From: Puffinus mauretanicus
Lineage: Eukaryota > Chordata > Aves > Procellariiformes > Procellariidae
Assembly: GCA_023333565.1 (NCBI GenBank)
Contig: JAJKFH010004158.1
Coordinates: 1,984,001-2,048,000 of the forward strand
Length of the DNA stretch: 64,000 nt
Direction of reading: 5' to 3'
Shown here piece after piece: positions 11,501 through 22,980 of the stretch. The translations under genes and the position numbers were made by a program. Each line of letters starts with the position of its first letter. The first letter of the stretch is position 1. Under the pieces are notes generated by a model. It made no database searches. It saw only the letters and a program-made list of their open reading frames with translations, and was not told the origin of the DNA.

Positions 11501-13300
11501 CCCAGTTTTAGGAACCAGGGAACTGTTTTACCTTGTACAGTTTTTGCAGAACTGATCAGAAAACGCTGGTCTGAACTCTGAACTGGTTATTCCAGAACTA
11601 GTGAGTACTGGCAGCTGTGTCTGAGATTTTGAAAAGGACAAAAGACACTTGTAATTTGTGTCCAGCTTATTCAGTAAGGCAGCACTGGATTTAGGAATGA
11701 GCCCAGATTAATTTGTGCGTTACGCCATTTTACAGAACAGCAATGCCAGTGGCTGACTATCACCTTCGAGGGACTGAGCCGTGACTTCTGTACAAGAGAG
11801 CAATGATGTTGCTGGTGGAGGTGAGAGCAGCCGTGCATCCATTTGCCAGTGGTTGGAGAACTGGCCACCTCTCATGCAAGAGTGAAAATGAATAGCCACA
11901 GTGGTTTAACGTCGACTCTATTAAAGCTCCTCATTCCTCTGGCAAATTGAGTTGACTTTCAGGACAATTAAACTATTTGAGCCTCCATCCAGTCTGTTCG
12001 GTGCTGTTAAATTCCAATGCAAAATGAGTCTCATTTGAAACAGCAGCACTGGTAATAGATAGCACAGATCCTTCTAATGAGATCCTCTCATCTCATTTGA
12101 TGATTTAACAGTGAGCAATCACAATAGTTAGAGATGCAGATAAAGCCTAACTACTGACATCTCAGCTAGCAGAAGGGGATGGGGCTTGCACATCAGAGTT
12201 GAAGTTTCAGGCTTCCTGAAAACTGAAGTCAGCCCCTTCCTGCACAAGGACCAGCAGTTCTAAAACAGTGTCACATTTGCCACCTCTCAGCCAGAAAAGC
12301 CTCCCTTTGGACAACCACAAACCTCCGCACGTGAGCGTGAATCCAAGCCCAAAGCTTTCACACAGCAGTTGCTAGAAGAAACCCTTCCGTTCATCCTCTG
12401 CTATAGCAAGGGCATGCTGCTTTGTTCTGAGGGCCAGTCCCTAACTTGTGGCTGGACTCCAGCGAGCTGCAACTTCACTTGCTGCAATTTAGCAATGAGC
12501 ACATCTGCTCTTGGCTTTCAGGAAAGTCCAGCTCTGTTTCTCTCCCACAAAAAAAATCCCGGTATGGTTAGCAGTTCCTCCGGAGTAGTCTGAGAAAGCT
12601 GAACACCGCCCCCCCTCCCCATACACACACAAGGACCACTACAAACATTTCTGCATGCCACCTCGAGTGCTGCTTGTGTTTCTTCCATCTCGCCTTTTCT
12701 TGCTGAAATTCAGAAGAATGCATCCGTCTTAAAAATCAAACCAATCTCATACAGAAAAACCTGACCAAAACTGGGCACGTCACTGCACATGCATTTTCCC
12801 CAGAGGGAAGGATGTGAAAGCAAAAAAAACATGGCAGATGTTAGTCGTGGTGTTTAATGTGCTGCTGGAAGGTGCTCAGATCCTATAGCGACAAGAGCTC
12901 AGAAGTCTATAGTGCAGCAGCCAAACACTTCAAGAGGAGCTTTTCACGTAGCTCTGTTTTGAAATACTTCAAGATGATGTGGCACAGAAATAATTTAGGC
13001 AAGAATAGATTTTCCTAAGCAAGACAGAATAATAAAATATTACGCTTTGTGATATACAGCTGAAATTACACTACCTGAAAAGGCAATATCTCATCTGAAA
13101 CACTGAGTATCAAAACAATTTGATTTTTCCATCAAAATGTGGAGAAGATGAAGAACATTACAGCAAAATTTCTTCAGATTGAAATACAGGCTGTCTTGCA
13201 CATATAGAGCTTCGGAAATCACAAGTTGTCTTCATCTTTTCCAATCATTTTGAATTAATTAAGTAACTACCTCAGCTTGTTTTCAAACTGCAGTGACAGA
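8600..13300. other. Noncoding stretch, no gene recognised
   Basis: The longest frame here (minus strand, 8684-9271, 195 codons) translates to a mixture rich in Pro, Ser, Gly and Cys with no domain, signal peptide or repeat, and lies in GC-richer DNA where long frames arise by chance. A short GGGAT repeat occurs at about 8824-8843. The 9.9-10.2 kb segment is open in two plus-strand frames at once, which argues against real coding. Around 12.0-12.1 kb the sequence looks like typical conserved noncoding DNA, but this cannot be judged without alignment. Confidence 0.55.
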
Positions 13301-13349
13301 CATGGTTAAATTCTCAGATGTATTAAAAAATATCCTAAGTGAATAAAAA

Positions 13350-13362
13350 GGGGGGGGGGGGG
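13350..13362 (+). repeat. Poly-G run (13 G)
   Basis: Thirteen consecutive G after an A-rich stretch. Such runs are prone to polymerase slippage and sequencing error, so the exact length may not be reliable. Confidence 0.85.
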
Positions 13363-13369
13363 ATCAAAC

Positions 13370-16300
13370 AGCTCACGGTTTGTGCATGTTGCATTATATC
13401 ATCATTTGACTTTAGGATGTTGGAGTTTGCTTTATCAGGATTTGACACTATCTACTTGACTAAGCAGTAGCTCAAACACAAAAAAAAAAGTAGTAAAAAC
13501 ATTGAAAATGTCATGTCCATGAGCTTCAAAGCAGCACAAGGCTTGACTAATTTAACACCTTTTTTACTCTTAAAGGAACTGCTTACCCATTGATTTGTCT
13601 TCTGTTCTCCCAGGATCATCCTGTCACTATTGCTCAGAGCTGTAGTGCATTTCTCTCTGTGCAGTAAAAGAAAAAAAAAAGTTACAGACATAATAAAAAA
13701 TTTCATGGTCTCTGCTTAAGGCTTCAGAGCTACCTTGTGGTCTTTGTAGAAGAGCTCATTAAAAATGTATTATGCTAGTGAGAGAAAAGGTTTGCAAAAG
13801 TGTGGGGCAGTTAAATGAGAGAAAAATTCTCTCCTAGGGAAAGGAGTGACAGAGATTGCTTTATACTTCTTGACTCACGGCTTTGATTCAAGCACAATGT
13901 CACAACCAATGTACATCTGATTGCTCTTCCCAGCCAGGGCTGTTACGTCCCCAGGGAGAGAAATCGCACCTTGGGAGGCGGGCAGCACTTGCCTGGTGTC
14001 TCTTGCGCAGTGCCCTGGTAGTAAATAAACAGACCAACAATCTCCCTGGCAGATGTGGAGCCATATCTGACCTGTGATGGGAACATCCTGAAACTGTGCC
14101 GGGGACAGTGGGTGACATGACTGGAGTGGGTGTCCCCAGGGCTCGCCGAGAGCTCTCCTGCAATAAGTCCCCATCTTCTGTGAACTACTGACATGAGCTG
14201 TGGGAAAACTTTCCCTAAGGAGAGAGCCCACATCACCTTGAAATCCTGTTCCTGTTGTGGCAACATACCCCACACCGTGGTGTAATTCCAGAATAGATAC
14301 AATTCAGGGCCACCAGCTGCTGATGGTAAAAAAAGAAAAACAAAAAAACCGAAACAAACCAACAAAACCCAAAACGTACTGAAACAAGTTGTCAAAGCCC
14401 AGGACGTTATTTAGATACAACAAGATTTTTAAAAATTCAGTCATTAGCAACTTCTCTTACTGGAGCCTTTAGATTTTGAATATTCCAGGTTTTCTCTGGA
14501 AGCAGGGAGGCAAGGAGACTTGCCCTGTTTTGCTTTTTCTTTCTTTTACTGAAGGAAGTGTGGCTTCTTTCCAAGTTATGTATTGCATAAGGTATTTCGG
14601 AAATCAGCGAGCAGGAGATTTGCAGTAGCATTCAGGTTCCTTCTTCATGTTGAACTTAGGATTACAGGGACCGAGGTATAATTTCATAAAAAAATTAAAG
14701 GGAGCAGAAATAAACAGTCAAAATTAGCATGCAAAGTGGAAGCTGTATTTTTTTTCATGGGCGAATATTAATTCTAGAGAAAAGAAGTAGAACTACTCTT
14801 AAAACAGATTTTCCTTTTAACCAAAGACATTATTAAAACAAGAAGCTCTTTCAAAAAATCCTCATCAAATATCCCTGACAAAATATACAAGTCTTTCTTT
14901 TTTCCTTGCTTTTTCCGCCCCCCCCCCTCCCCTTTCAGGGAATTCTTTCTTTTTCTATCCTTTTGTTGTCACATCTGCGAGGATATGTGTTGCTTCTTTC
15001 AATATATTTCAGGTAGCTTGGCAGCATGTGTGCTGTAAATCAAATCAAGATCCAGACAAGCGACATGAAGGGCTAAGAAAAGTTACCGCAAATCAGGGAA
15101 GCTGGAGTCAGAGCTGGTGCCTGGGAGCAGCTCTGTGGGTGCAGGGTGCTGTCTTCACCGGTCCCCTTCCTTGCACAGAGTGCAGGTTCATCACTCTCTG
15201 TGTCACGAGTGGCTCTGTCCACCCGCCCTGTCACCCATCCGGAGTCTCCAGGCCCAGCCTGGCCACTAAAATGAAAAATAAGGAATAAAAGCAGCAAAGA
15301 GAGGCATGAGCAATGCAATAGTGCAGAGGAAGGGGCTGCGGGAATCTTGCCCAGTCTGCGATTCTTGCAAACAGCTGCGCCCTGCTCTGGGATGGAAATT
15401 GCAGGTATTTCCTGGGAAAATCACCTTTTGGGAGGAAACAGCAGCACATATCCCTATGCCAATCCAGTGGGAATGGGTCTTTAGCATGGGAGATATTAAA
15501 ATAAGCGTTTTTGTATATGTTCTCTCCTTTTGACACCAAATACAGTTTAAATTATAAGAATACAGGACAGGTATGTCTGCAGGAGTGTGACAGTATATGC
15601 ACCAGCTTCTCATGCAATGCCCAAACATAGTCAACAGACTGAGCAGCTCACTGGGCTGGAGAGGATTAACACACCAGGAGCAAAATGTAGCGAAAAAGCA
15701 TTTGTTTCCTCCTGTCCGTGCTGCCTTCCTGAGTACTGGGAGAGGGGGAAGACGCTAAAGAGACTGTATTGTACCAAGTGTCATATGGCATCATTAAGTT
15801 TCAGACGTGCCAGCAGATAATTTAGATAAAGACCAACAGTCACAAGGACACACAGAAGCGTTATCAGCCACGACTCCAAGGATGACAGGTTGTTACCACA
15901 ATTTCCTAAGAGGCTGCAGCTGTGAACTCCTTTTTTCTTTTATTTTTCACCCTCCCACTCAGCAACCTTCAGAAACTGGAGTTTAAGTCTTTTATGTTGA
16001 TGTGCTACAAAGGAACCGAAAGAAAGCCTCGGGGAAAGATATTGGCTTTAGCTATTTGGTCCAGCTTTTTACATTGTTATTCTTTGCCCAATTCTGAGAA
16101 AGAGAAATCCCTTTATCCTCCGACTCCCTACTATCAAAACTAGCCTATTTTATCCAAATAGCCAAGCCACATTGCTTAATGCCCGCATTGATTTCAGCCC
16201 CCGGAGAGTCAGATCTGAAAGATTTTCCTTGAAGGACTAGTCAGAAAGGAGAGTAATTGCTGCTGCTGCCACGAAGCTCTACCTTTGTCACAAAATATTA

Positions 16301-16780
16301 CTCTTCCCATCAAGAAAACAAACGGCGCAGCAGTGTGAGGAGGGACAGCAGGAACGCAGGCAAGGATGGGTGCAGGCAGCAGCCCCGCTCTGCCCCGAGC
16401 AGTGGCACAGCACCTTCCAGCACAGCTTAGGGCCAAAAAAAGGGTGCTGCAGCCACAGCTCGGCTTTCACTGGGGCCGTGCACTTTGCCTGCACGGGGAA
16501 AGCAGCAGGGGATGATGGCCTGCAGCACGGCCTCCGAGTTGCTGCAGGAGCAGGGAAGTGTGGCTTTTATCAGGGCAGGTCTAATATTAGCTACAAGCTC
16601 CTCAGCAGGCAGATCCCTTCATTGCATTTCTCATAACCCCAAGGAGGGAGACAAAAAAAAAAAACCCATAGCACCAGGCTGCTTATGTCACATCATATGC
16701 AAGTATGGGGCATCTTCAAACCCCCACCCCAGCTCTACCAGGGCTCTGTCCCGGGAAAGCAGTGGCTGCAGCCACCCCTG
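13370..16780. other. Noncoding stretch, no gene recognised
   Basis: Overlapping minus-strand frames at 13875-14395 (132, 87 and 150 codons, in different frames over the same DNA) cannot all be real, and none shows a domain. An A/C-rich tract at 14328-14375 and a C10-T-C4 run at 14918-14932 are simple sequence. The 16.3-16.6 kb stretch is GC-richer but is not a CpG island. Confidence 0.55.
14328..14375 (+). repeat. A/C-rich low-complexity tract
   Basis: A-runs interrupted by short C-runs with almost no T and few G. Similar plus-strand tracts occur at about 39101-39150 and 62795-62815, and the complementary G/T form occurs at 18419-18501, 37856-37946 and 41310-41494. They look like one recurrent class of low-complexity DNA. 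Confidence 0.75.
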
Positions 16781-16792
16781 CGGAGCCAGGGG

Positions 16793-16819
16793 ACCTGACC
16801 CTGACCCCAACCCTAACCC
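16793..16819 (+). repeat. Degenerate telomere-like repeat
   Basis: Tandem words CCTGAC, CCTGACC, CCAACC and CTAACC form a short degenerate (CCCTAA)n-like array. Interstitial telomere-like words are common in vertebrates, and no chromosomal fusion is implied by such a short array. Confidence 0.5.
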
Positions 16820-17269
16820 AGCCTGCCCCCATGGATGGGGACATCGGACAGTGGACGGGCACGGTTTCCCACAGCTCATACAAACAGACAAATCGTAAAA
16901 GTTCCAGGGTTCTGCCACCTCCGCAGGGTAGATAATGCCAAAGGAGGGGAAAAGGAGAGGGAAGGTTATCAGCAGGCAAAAGAGCATTAAAGATCTCTCT
17001 GGAGGAAAGCAGGCTTTACAAAATGTCACAGGGAACTCCAGCAGAAGCTAACACCTATTTAGTATCTCAGTTTTCCTGGAGATTTGCAGCAGGAGCATGG
17101 AAGTGTGGGGATCTCTCACTTCTTACCATTTCCTTTTAAAATAGAACCTATCGGACAAGCAGGAAAGACCAAACAGTTTACGTCTCTTGTAGGCATCACC
17201 AGCGCACAGAGAAAACAATTATTAAATCAATGGATAAATCAAAAGCTACGACTTGGTTTTCTTTTACAG

Positions 17270-17339
17270 GTGTCAACTCCAGAGCAGAAGATCGCAGCTG
17301 GGGAAGCTGCTTTTGGAATACAAATGCAGAGCACTTTCT
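17270..17339 (+). other. Candidate internal exon, 70 bp
   Basis: The acceptor context TTGGTTTTCTTTTACAG ends at 17269 and a good donor (GTAAGC) begins at 17340. Frame 0 is open for 23 codons plus one base, reading VSTPEQKIAAGEAAFGIQMQ and onward. The flanking frame is open on both sides, so no stop marks the exon edges. No family is recognised. It could equally be a noncoding RNA exon or a chance pair of splice-like sites. Confidence 0.18.
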
Positions 17340-17639
17340 GTAAGCATCCTACCAGTAATAAGCTGTGGAGCTCCCAAAATCACGTGGACGAAACCTGGCC
17401 GTCATTACACAGTTGGGTCCCTAGCAGCAGCAGAGAGAAAAAGAGTAGATTTCAAAATAGTTTCAACTACAAGATGAAGCTGTTCAATTCAGTCAGAAAT
17501 TGATTTGGAGGATTCACTGTGCAAATGAAATACTGCGCCTGGGTTTTGTTTCTTCGCTTTCAAATACCCTTTTTTTTTTTTAATATTTCTAACATTCCCT
17601 CACATGCTGCTCTGTCTTGCCCTTTACCAAAAGAAAAAC

Positions 17640-18080
17640 ATTAGAAGCGTTATCCAGCCTTCAACCCAACACTAACTCTGAAACTATTCTTAACCTCATT
17701 CCTGCCATCTCAGATACTCATAACATCAAATACAGCTAGATCTACTCTACAGCACAGGACCTGCTAAAGCCAACATACACTTCTAAGAGCAAGCCCTAAC
17801 CCAGACCACTGATCTCCATGAATTCCAGATTAAGGTCGGGCTGATACATTATCCTGAGCCCTGCCTTCAGTCTTACGACCCCCAATACCTGTAAAATGAA
17901 ACGTATCACTGCCAATCCCCCATACCAGGAAGAAGGCTCTCCACTAAGCAGGGCTCACCTGCTTCTACTTTCCTCTCAATCTCCACTTAAATCTTACCCT
18001 GACCTTTGCTTCAGTACCTCAAGGTTAACTGCAGTGTGCCCACACTGGCAAGCTAACTCCTTCTGAACACTGCCTTACGC
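17640..18080 (+). repeat. G-poor, C-rich strand-asymmetric block, possibly decayed minisatellite
   Basis: By hand count over 17641-18060 there are roughly 58 G against 136 C on the plus strand, with A and T making up the rest. Words such as CCCTAAC, CTTAACC, CACTAAC and CTAACTCC recur through the block, giving it the look of a heavily decayed telomere-like or short-unit tandem array. It holds no frame of 60 or more codons. It ends near a T-rich stretch and acceptor-like TTTTTTGCAG at about 18145. Confidence 0.4.
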
Positions 18081-18418
18081 CAACTTATCTTTATGTGCTG
18101 ACAATAAATGAGGCAGAAATAATGGAATTTTTTTCTTTTTTGCAGCAGAGCATCCCAGAAGACCTTGCGCAAGGTCCGTGGCCCATGCTGCCCAAGGAGA
18201 TGCCGTTGCATTGCCATCCCCTGTTGCTGTTACTCATGCTTCAGTAAAGGCAGGCAGGACCCTGAGGTTTTCTCTAAACAGAGATGCAAAGGTGAATTTA
18301 CTGCTTCAAGAAACAGAACTGGTGGTGCAGAAAGCCACCGATTACTGGATTATGATTTGCTTTGGAGCTTTGCTGGCCAAGCCTTCCACAAAGGCATTGA
18401 TACTTAGGCTTTTCTCTT

Positions 18419-18501
18419 TTGTTCTTTTGGGTGGATTTTTTTTGTTGGTTGTTTTGTTGTTGTTTGTTTGTTTTTTGATTTTAATTTATTTGTTTGTTTA
18501 T
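18419..18501 (+). repeat. T/G-rich low-complexity tract
   Basis: T-runs broken by single or double G (GTTT and GTTGTT units) with few A and almost no C. It belongs to the same class as the tracts at 37.9 and 41.4 kb and could be the complement of an A/C tail left by an old insertion. Confidence 0.75.
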
Positions 18502-21204
18502 AAAAATGTTATAATGGCCTTGTATCCTATTTTCTCATCTGTAAGGTTATTTAAAGGAATCATCTCCTTTTTCCCCTTAGTTAACCCCAAAGAAATGAGA
18601 AGATTCTGATAGTATTATGAAAAACTTTGTCCAGTCGAAACATTGACAATCGGTCAAATTTTAAGTAAAATGCATCAGGCCTGTTTTCACAGTCATTTTT
18701 ATGAGCTGGGTTTGCTTCTATTTTCAGCAAGTTATTAGCATTTCTAGGGCTCGATCCAGAGCTCTGAGCATCATGGTAGTTGTTACCAAGCCCAAGAGCT
18801 TTTGGATCTGGCATGCTTTGCCCCAAAAGACTGTTGCAAATCCATCCACACAGCTGCTAACCTGCCCCAGGTGCTGCAGCTGCATACAGCCTAGGAACAG
18901 CTCAAAAGCTTGCCAGGAAAATAGATAAGCACATTGAGGGGTACCTGCATAAATGATGGTGAAACCTCAGCTGAGCTCAAAGGGAGCATGATCAGACCTG
19001 GAAGTGATCACGTGAAGTGATACGTGATTTCCTGCATCATCTTCATTTCTAGAACAGCCCTCCCCCCTTTATCATTTACAAGCTGGCTATTAAATTGTAA
19101 GGCTGGAAACATATTCAATGTTCTCCACTTCCCTCACTGAAATGACAGAGAAATGGCAGAGCTGCCCACTGCTGAAGCCTGCATAGCGGCTCCAGCCAGG
19201 AGAGTCGGACACCTGCGAGAGGACGGTCTGGTTTCTCAGAGCAATCACTCCAATACATCGTTCAACAGCCAGGCTAACTCTGAGCCAGGACAATGCATTT
19301 GGGATCTGCCAGTGAAGGCAGAGGTTGCTTTCAGCCCATCCCTGTGCATTGACACATCAGGAAGCGGCAACCTTTGTGACTTTTGCAACAGCAGCAACAT
19401 TTCTGTGAAAGACAAAAAAAGAGGTCAACCAAAAGATGAGGGATTCCTTGCCTTCCTCTGAACACACTCAGCTTGAGAAGGAAACTAAGTCACTGATGGC
19501 AAATTCTGCAGACAGCCCAAGCAAGCATCCAGCAGCTTTTTGGTCTGGATCACCACCAACCCCAGAGCAGCTTCCTTTGAGGGAAACACGGATCCACTGT
19601 CACCTTCGGTTGTTTTTGGCAGTGCTAACAACGTCTTTGTCAAACACTAGGCTAAAAATATCCTTCAACATCTACCCACCTGCATCTGTATTCTTTTCTT
19701 TTTCAAGAAAATCTTTAAAGATTTTTTTTTTTCTTAAAGTGCACTCATAGACAAAAGAAAGCAAAAACAACAGGGGAAACAAAAGCATTACTGAAGATGA
19801 TTACAAAGGAATCTTAGTTGATGAGCTCATAGCATACCTTATTTTCTGTTTTGGCATTCTTGCTCTAAAACACCAACAATTTCCAAAGTTCATGTTATAT
19901 ACTGGTGTGCATCTGCTGGAAGGTGCTTTGCCCCTGAGAAGCAGAGTCTCCACTGGGGTTGCTATAGCAAACAAGCTTTTCTATCTGTCAGGAAAAGAAA
20001 GTGCTGTATAAATACTGAGTAATTACTCAGGGAAGTAACAATGCTAGAGTAAGATCAAAACCTGTAGTAGCTTCACCCCCAGCTTCATCCCCAGCTAAAT
20101 CCCCTTTCTACAGTCAATGGAGATCTGTGACTGCAGCATATTCAAATATTTTTTTTCAGGAGCTACTCTTCTAGGCTAAAATGCAAACTGTGCTTTCACT
20201 CACATTGGTGTAAATACAAAATAATTTGAGTGACTTCAGTGATATCATCCTGGCTGCCTTAATCTGGACTGTAATCATTCTCTTCACTGCATGCCACCCT
20301 ACTACAGCTGCATGCTTGCACAACTTTCCTGGATGTTACCAGACCCAAACACATGCCTTACACCTTCACAGCCAGATTTGTTCCAGCTCAGGGGGTTATG
20401 TCTGAAGAACCCAGGATATAAAAGGCATTTCAATCTGTTTTTAAAGCTGTTTGGCTAAATAATCATTTACCTGAATGCAATAAAGCCACTCCAGCATTTT
20501 CAAGGAACCAAACTTTCCAGCCAACTACTTAGATGACCTTCCAGAAATTTTTATTCAAATAAGTGGCTTATAACACAGTGGCATTTATGAGACTACTGAG
20601 TGGAGTCAGTTTTCTGCTTGGTACCTGGGGGATTTTTCCTTCATCGCACCTTATCTGAACTGAGTAACTGTACGTCATGCAGCTACTCTGCCTGTGGGTT
20701 CACGGGGCAGAATCAAATCAGCGTGTGCTGTATTTCTCAACAAAAAATGACTAAATGACAGCCATTCAAGCAGAATGGCAAGTTGTGAAATCCTCATCCC
20801 CTAGAGTATTTCTGACAGGTCCCTGTGGGCTGTATCTTGGCCCCAATGCTGCTCAGTATCTCTGTCCATGATTTAGGGGGGAAAAAAAGAACACATCGAC
20901 ATAACTACTAGTGATGTGTCACACATGATGTATGACACACATGCACACAGTGACACAGAAGTTAGTAGGACAATAAATAACAATGAAGCCCAGTCAAGTA
21001 AATCCAGTGAAAGGCAGCTGCTAGTGGAGACACGTTTTAAGTTGCCGCATTGAATTCATAGTTAGAGGCAGCTACTCTGGATTTCCAGCCAGGTAGCTGC
21101 AAAGAGACCCTCCCGCTTCTCCCGTCTGCTGGCTCTTCTCATCAAACACGGGGCTGCTGAAAAGGTCACAAGACTCAGCTCTCCGCTGCTGGTGCTGTGC
21201 TTAC

Positions 21205-21260
21205 CTTCTATCCCATGGCCTGGAGGCACCAAAACCAAGTACGAACTTCAGAGCATCCAG
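21205..21260 (-). other. Candidate minus-strand exon, 56 bp
   Basis: On the minus strand the acceptor context CTTGATCCCATTCTCCCAG is pyrimidine-rich and ends just above 21260. The segment ends GATAGAAG before GTAAGCAC, a strong donor. Only one frame is open, reading LDALKFVLGFGASRPWDR plus two bases; the other two contain stops. The quality of both splice signals is notable. I recognise no family and find no clear partner exon, so it may be a pseudo-exon. Confidence 0.22.
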
Positions 21261-21929
21261 CTGGGAGAATGGGATCAAGTGAGGAGACCGGTGGGTGGTA
21301 GATAAAAGAGAAGAAAGTCTGGGAAGAGAAGAGAGACTTTTCATAGCTCTGTCAGAAAGTCAGAGGAATGTCTAAAGATACTAAAACAAATGGTGTTACC
21401 AGATTAGGGGTTTGTTCAGAAGTACTCATGAACAAAAAGCAGAATTTTCTCCATCATACTTTTAATTTAAAACTTTTTCTATTGTTGAGAAAATATGTGT
21501 AATTAATTTCATTATCCCATTCCTGGCTGTCAGAAGTCACTTCTGATTGATGTGCCTGTTTAAAGGCTGCATCCAACCATTACAGCACACAGCTTATTCC
21601 GTGGAATCTTCCATACAACCCCCCCCCCAGACTATCTGACATGCAAAAACCAAACTCTCTCAACCTTCAGGAACTGACAGGCACATCCTCACTTAAGTAG
21701 CATGAAAAGTTAATTTTGTCTTCCTACTGGCTGTTGTTTCTCATTGTAGAATAAATGATGCCTCAGCTTCTTAAAAAAACAGATGTATTTCTGATACCGT
21801 TGCCATGAACTTTAATGGTTAAAGTAGGAAAGAATTTAATAAACCAAAGTTTCACAGTCTTGTTACCTTATTACAGTTGTGCCTCAGCACCATACAGTCA
21901 CTAAAGTATTTATTATTGCTACGTAATTT

Positions 21930-22075
21930 TCAGGCTACTTCTCCTGATTTCATAGATGACAAAACAGAAAACTGAATAGCTTATGTAGCTGCATAAATCG
22001 CCATACATCTAATGTCCCACAAAAAGTCTGCCACTAAGTCAGAAATCAAACACCACCCCTGCCAAGTCCCAATTT
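21930..22075 (+). repeat. Possible ancient MIR-like SINE remnant
   Basis: The stretch around TTTCATAGATGACAAAACAG, followed by a GAAAACTGAATAGCTTATGTA-like segment and then CCACTAAGTCAGAAATCAAA, follows the order of the MIR core and 3' part: the ATTTTACAGATGAGGAAACTGAGG core, then the TTAAGTAACTTG segment, then a GTGGCAGAGCCGGGATTCGAA-like segment. The match is loose and made from memory. Old MIR copies do survive in bird genomes. Confidence 0.33.
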
Positions 22076-22275
22076 CTCCCAGCCTGATGTGTGGTGGGGA
22101 GACACTCCCCGAGGGAGGGCAGGGGTTGCAGCCGACATGCCTCAACCTCACCGCTTTTGGGTAAGCGGAGGGTGTCGATAGACAGTGGTGCTGGGGTGGC
22201 CATTTACATTCAACGGTGCCCAACAACAATATAAAAGCAGAGTAGTGAAGAGAGTTTCAGCCATGTACTTTTTTT

Positions 22276-22311
<36 letters not shown>

Positions 22312-22331
22312 TATATATATATACACACACA
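22276..22331 (+). repeat. (TA)n(CA)n(TA)n(CA)n microsatellite
   Basis: Two alternating blocks of TA and CA dinucleotides, about 56 bp in all. Alternating purine-pyrimidine tracts can adopt Z-DNA or cruciform forms and are usually length-polymorphic. Confidence 0.95.
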
Positions 22332-22935
22332 GAGGCTTTCTCTTTATCTAGATTTTCATATTTAGTGTGAAGCCACAAGAATAAAACATCTTCGTGGGTC
22401 ACTTTCTGTGGGCAGCTTCTCTATAAATGGAAAAGTTCTAATTCTTTATAATCAAGCCCGTGAAATCGCCACCAGGGTTAAAAGCAGATCAAGAATTTCC
22501 CTCCATTCTTGGTCATCATCTAGCAGATGTAATTTAAAAGCATGCTCACAGGGATCAGGGAGAAGGTATGTCCATCTGTCTGCTCACAAACATTTATGCT
22601 CTTTCCCTTGCAACTTTTTTTCTGAGCACGCCAAACAGCTACAAATCAATGGTCAATTTATGACCCATTTCTGGGATTGGAAATGCAAAGTTCAGACCTT
22701 TCATAATTCAGAAAGAGAGTGCGCGCACAAGCAAGACAGTGTGTGCACATGTCTAAAGAGAATATACAATAATGCAGACTTGCAGAACGAGAGGGAGAAC
22801 GTGACTGTAACCTGCACCCATATTTGCTAGATACAACTTCCAACTTTGTTCATCCAGCTGCTTGACGCCCTTCTGTTTGCGTTCACACAGATGTTTATTC
22901 AGGGGAACAGCGGCTGTTTTACAGAGGAAGGAACA

Positions 22936-22980
22936 CAGCTGTAAACATCCAGGATGCCCTGAATGGTATGTCCACAGCTG
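22936..22980 (+). ncRNA. Small hairpin with a miR-30-like 5' end, probably chance or decayed
   Basis: The 5' arm contains TGTAAACATCC (22940-22950), identical to the first 11 nt of the miR-30 family. CAGCTGT (22936-22942) pairs perfectly with ACAGCTG (22974-22980). Further in, after a 2x2 mismatch, ACAT pairs with ATGT. The stem is much shorter than in a real pre-miRNA (about 60-70 nt), and the 3' arm lacks the usual GGATGTTTGCAG star sequence. Chance occurrence of an 11-mer in this window on either strand is about 3%. Confidence 0.08.

Larger units (their letters stand above)
18090..21930. other. Noncoding stretch, no gene recognised
   Basis: Frames of up to about 143 codons occur near 18.2-18.6 kb, but they overlap each other in different frames and run into the T/G tract, giving poly-F/L/V strings. 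From 19.75 to 21.98 kb there is no frame of 60 codons on either strand. A CACGTG E-box lies at about 19009-19014; such a 6-mer is expected by chance. C10 occurs at 21619-21628. Confidence 0.55.

Noticed and set aside
11895..11915. GTGGTTTAACGTCGAC resembling the LTR start at 4674
   Set aside because: Similarity is confined to about 10 bases and no following LTR sequence is present.
13875..14395. Three overlapping minus-strand frames
   Set aside because: Different frames of the same DNA are all open, none with protein features; chance.
16320..16560. GC-richer segment as a possible CpG island or promoter
   Set aside because: It is too short and has too few CpGs, with no initiator or TATA arrangement.
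18522..18556. Antisense MIR-like words (TTTTCTCATCTGTAAGG)
   Set aside because: Only about 17 bases resemble the SINE; the flanks do not follow the consensus.
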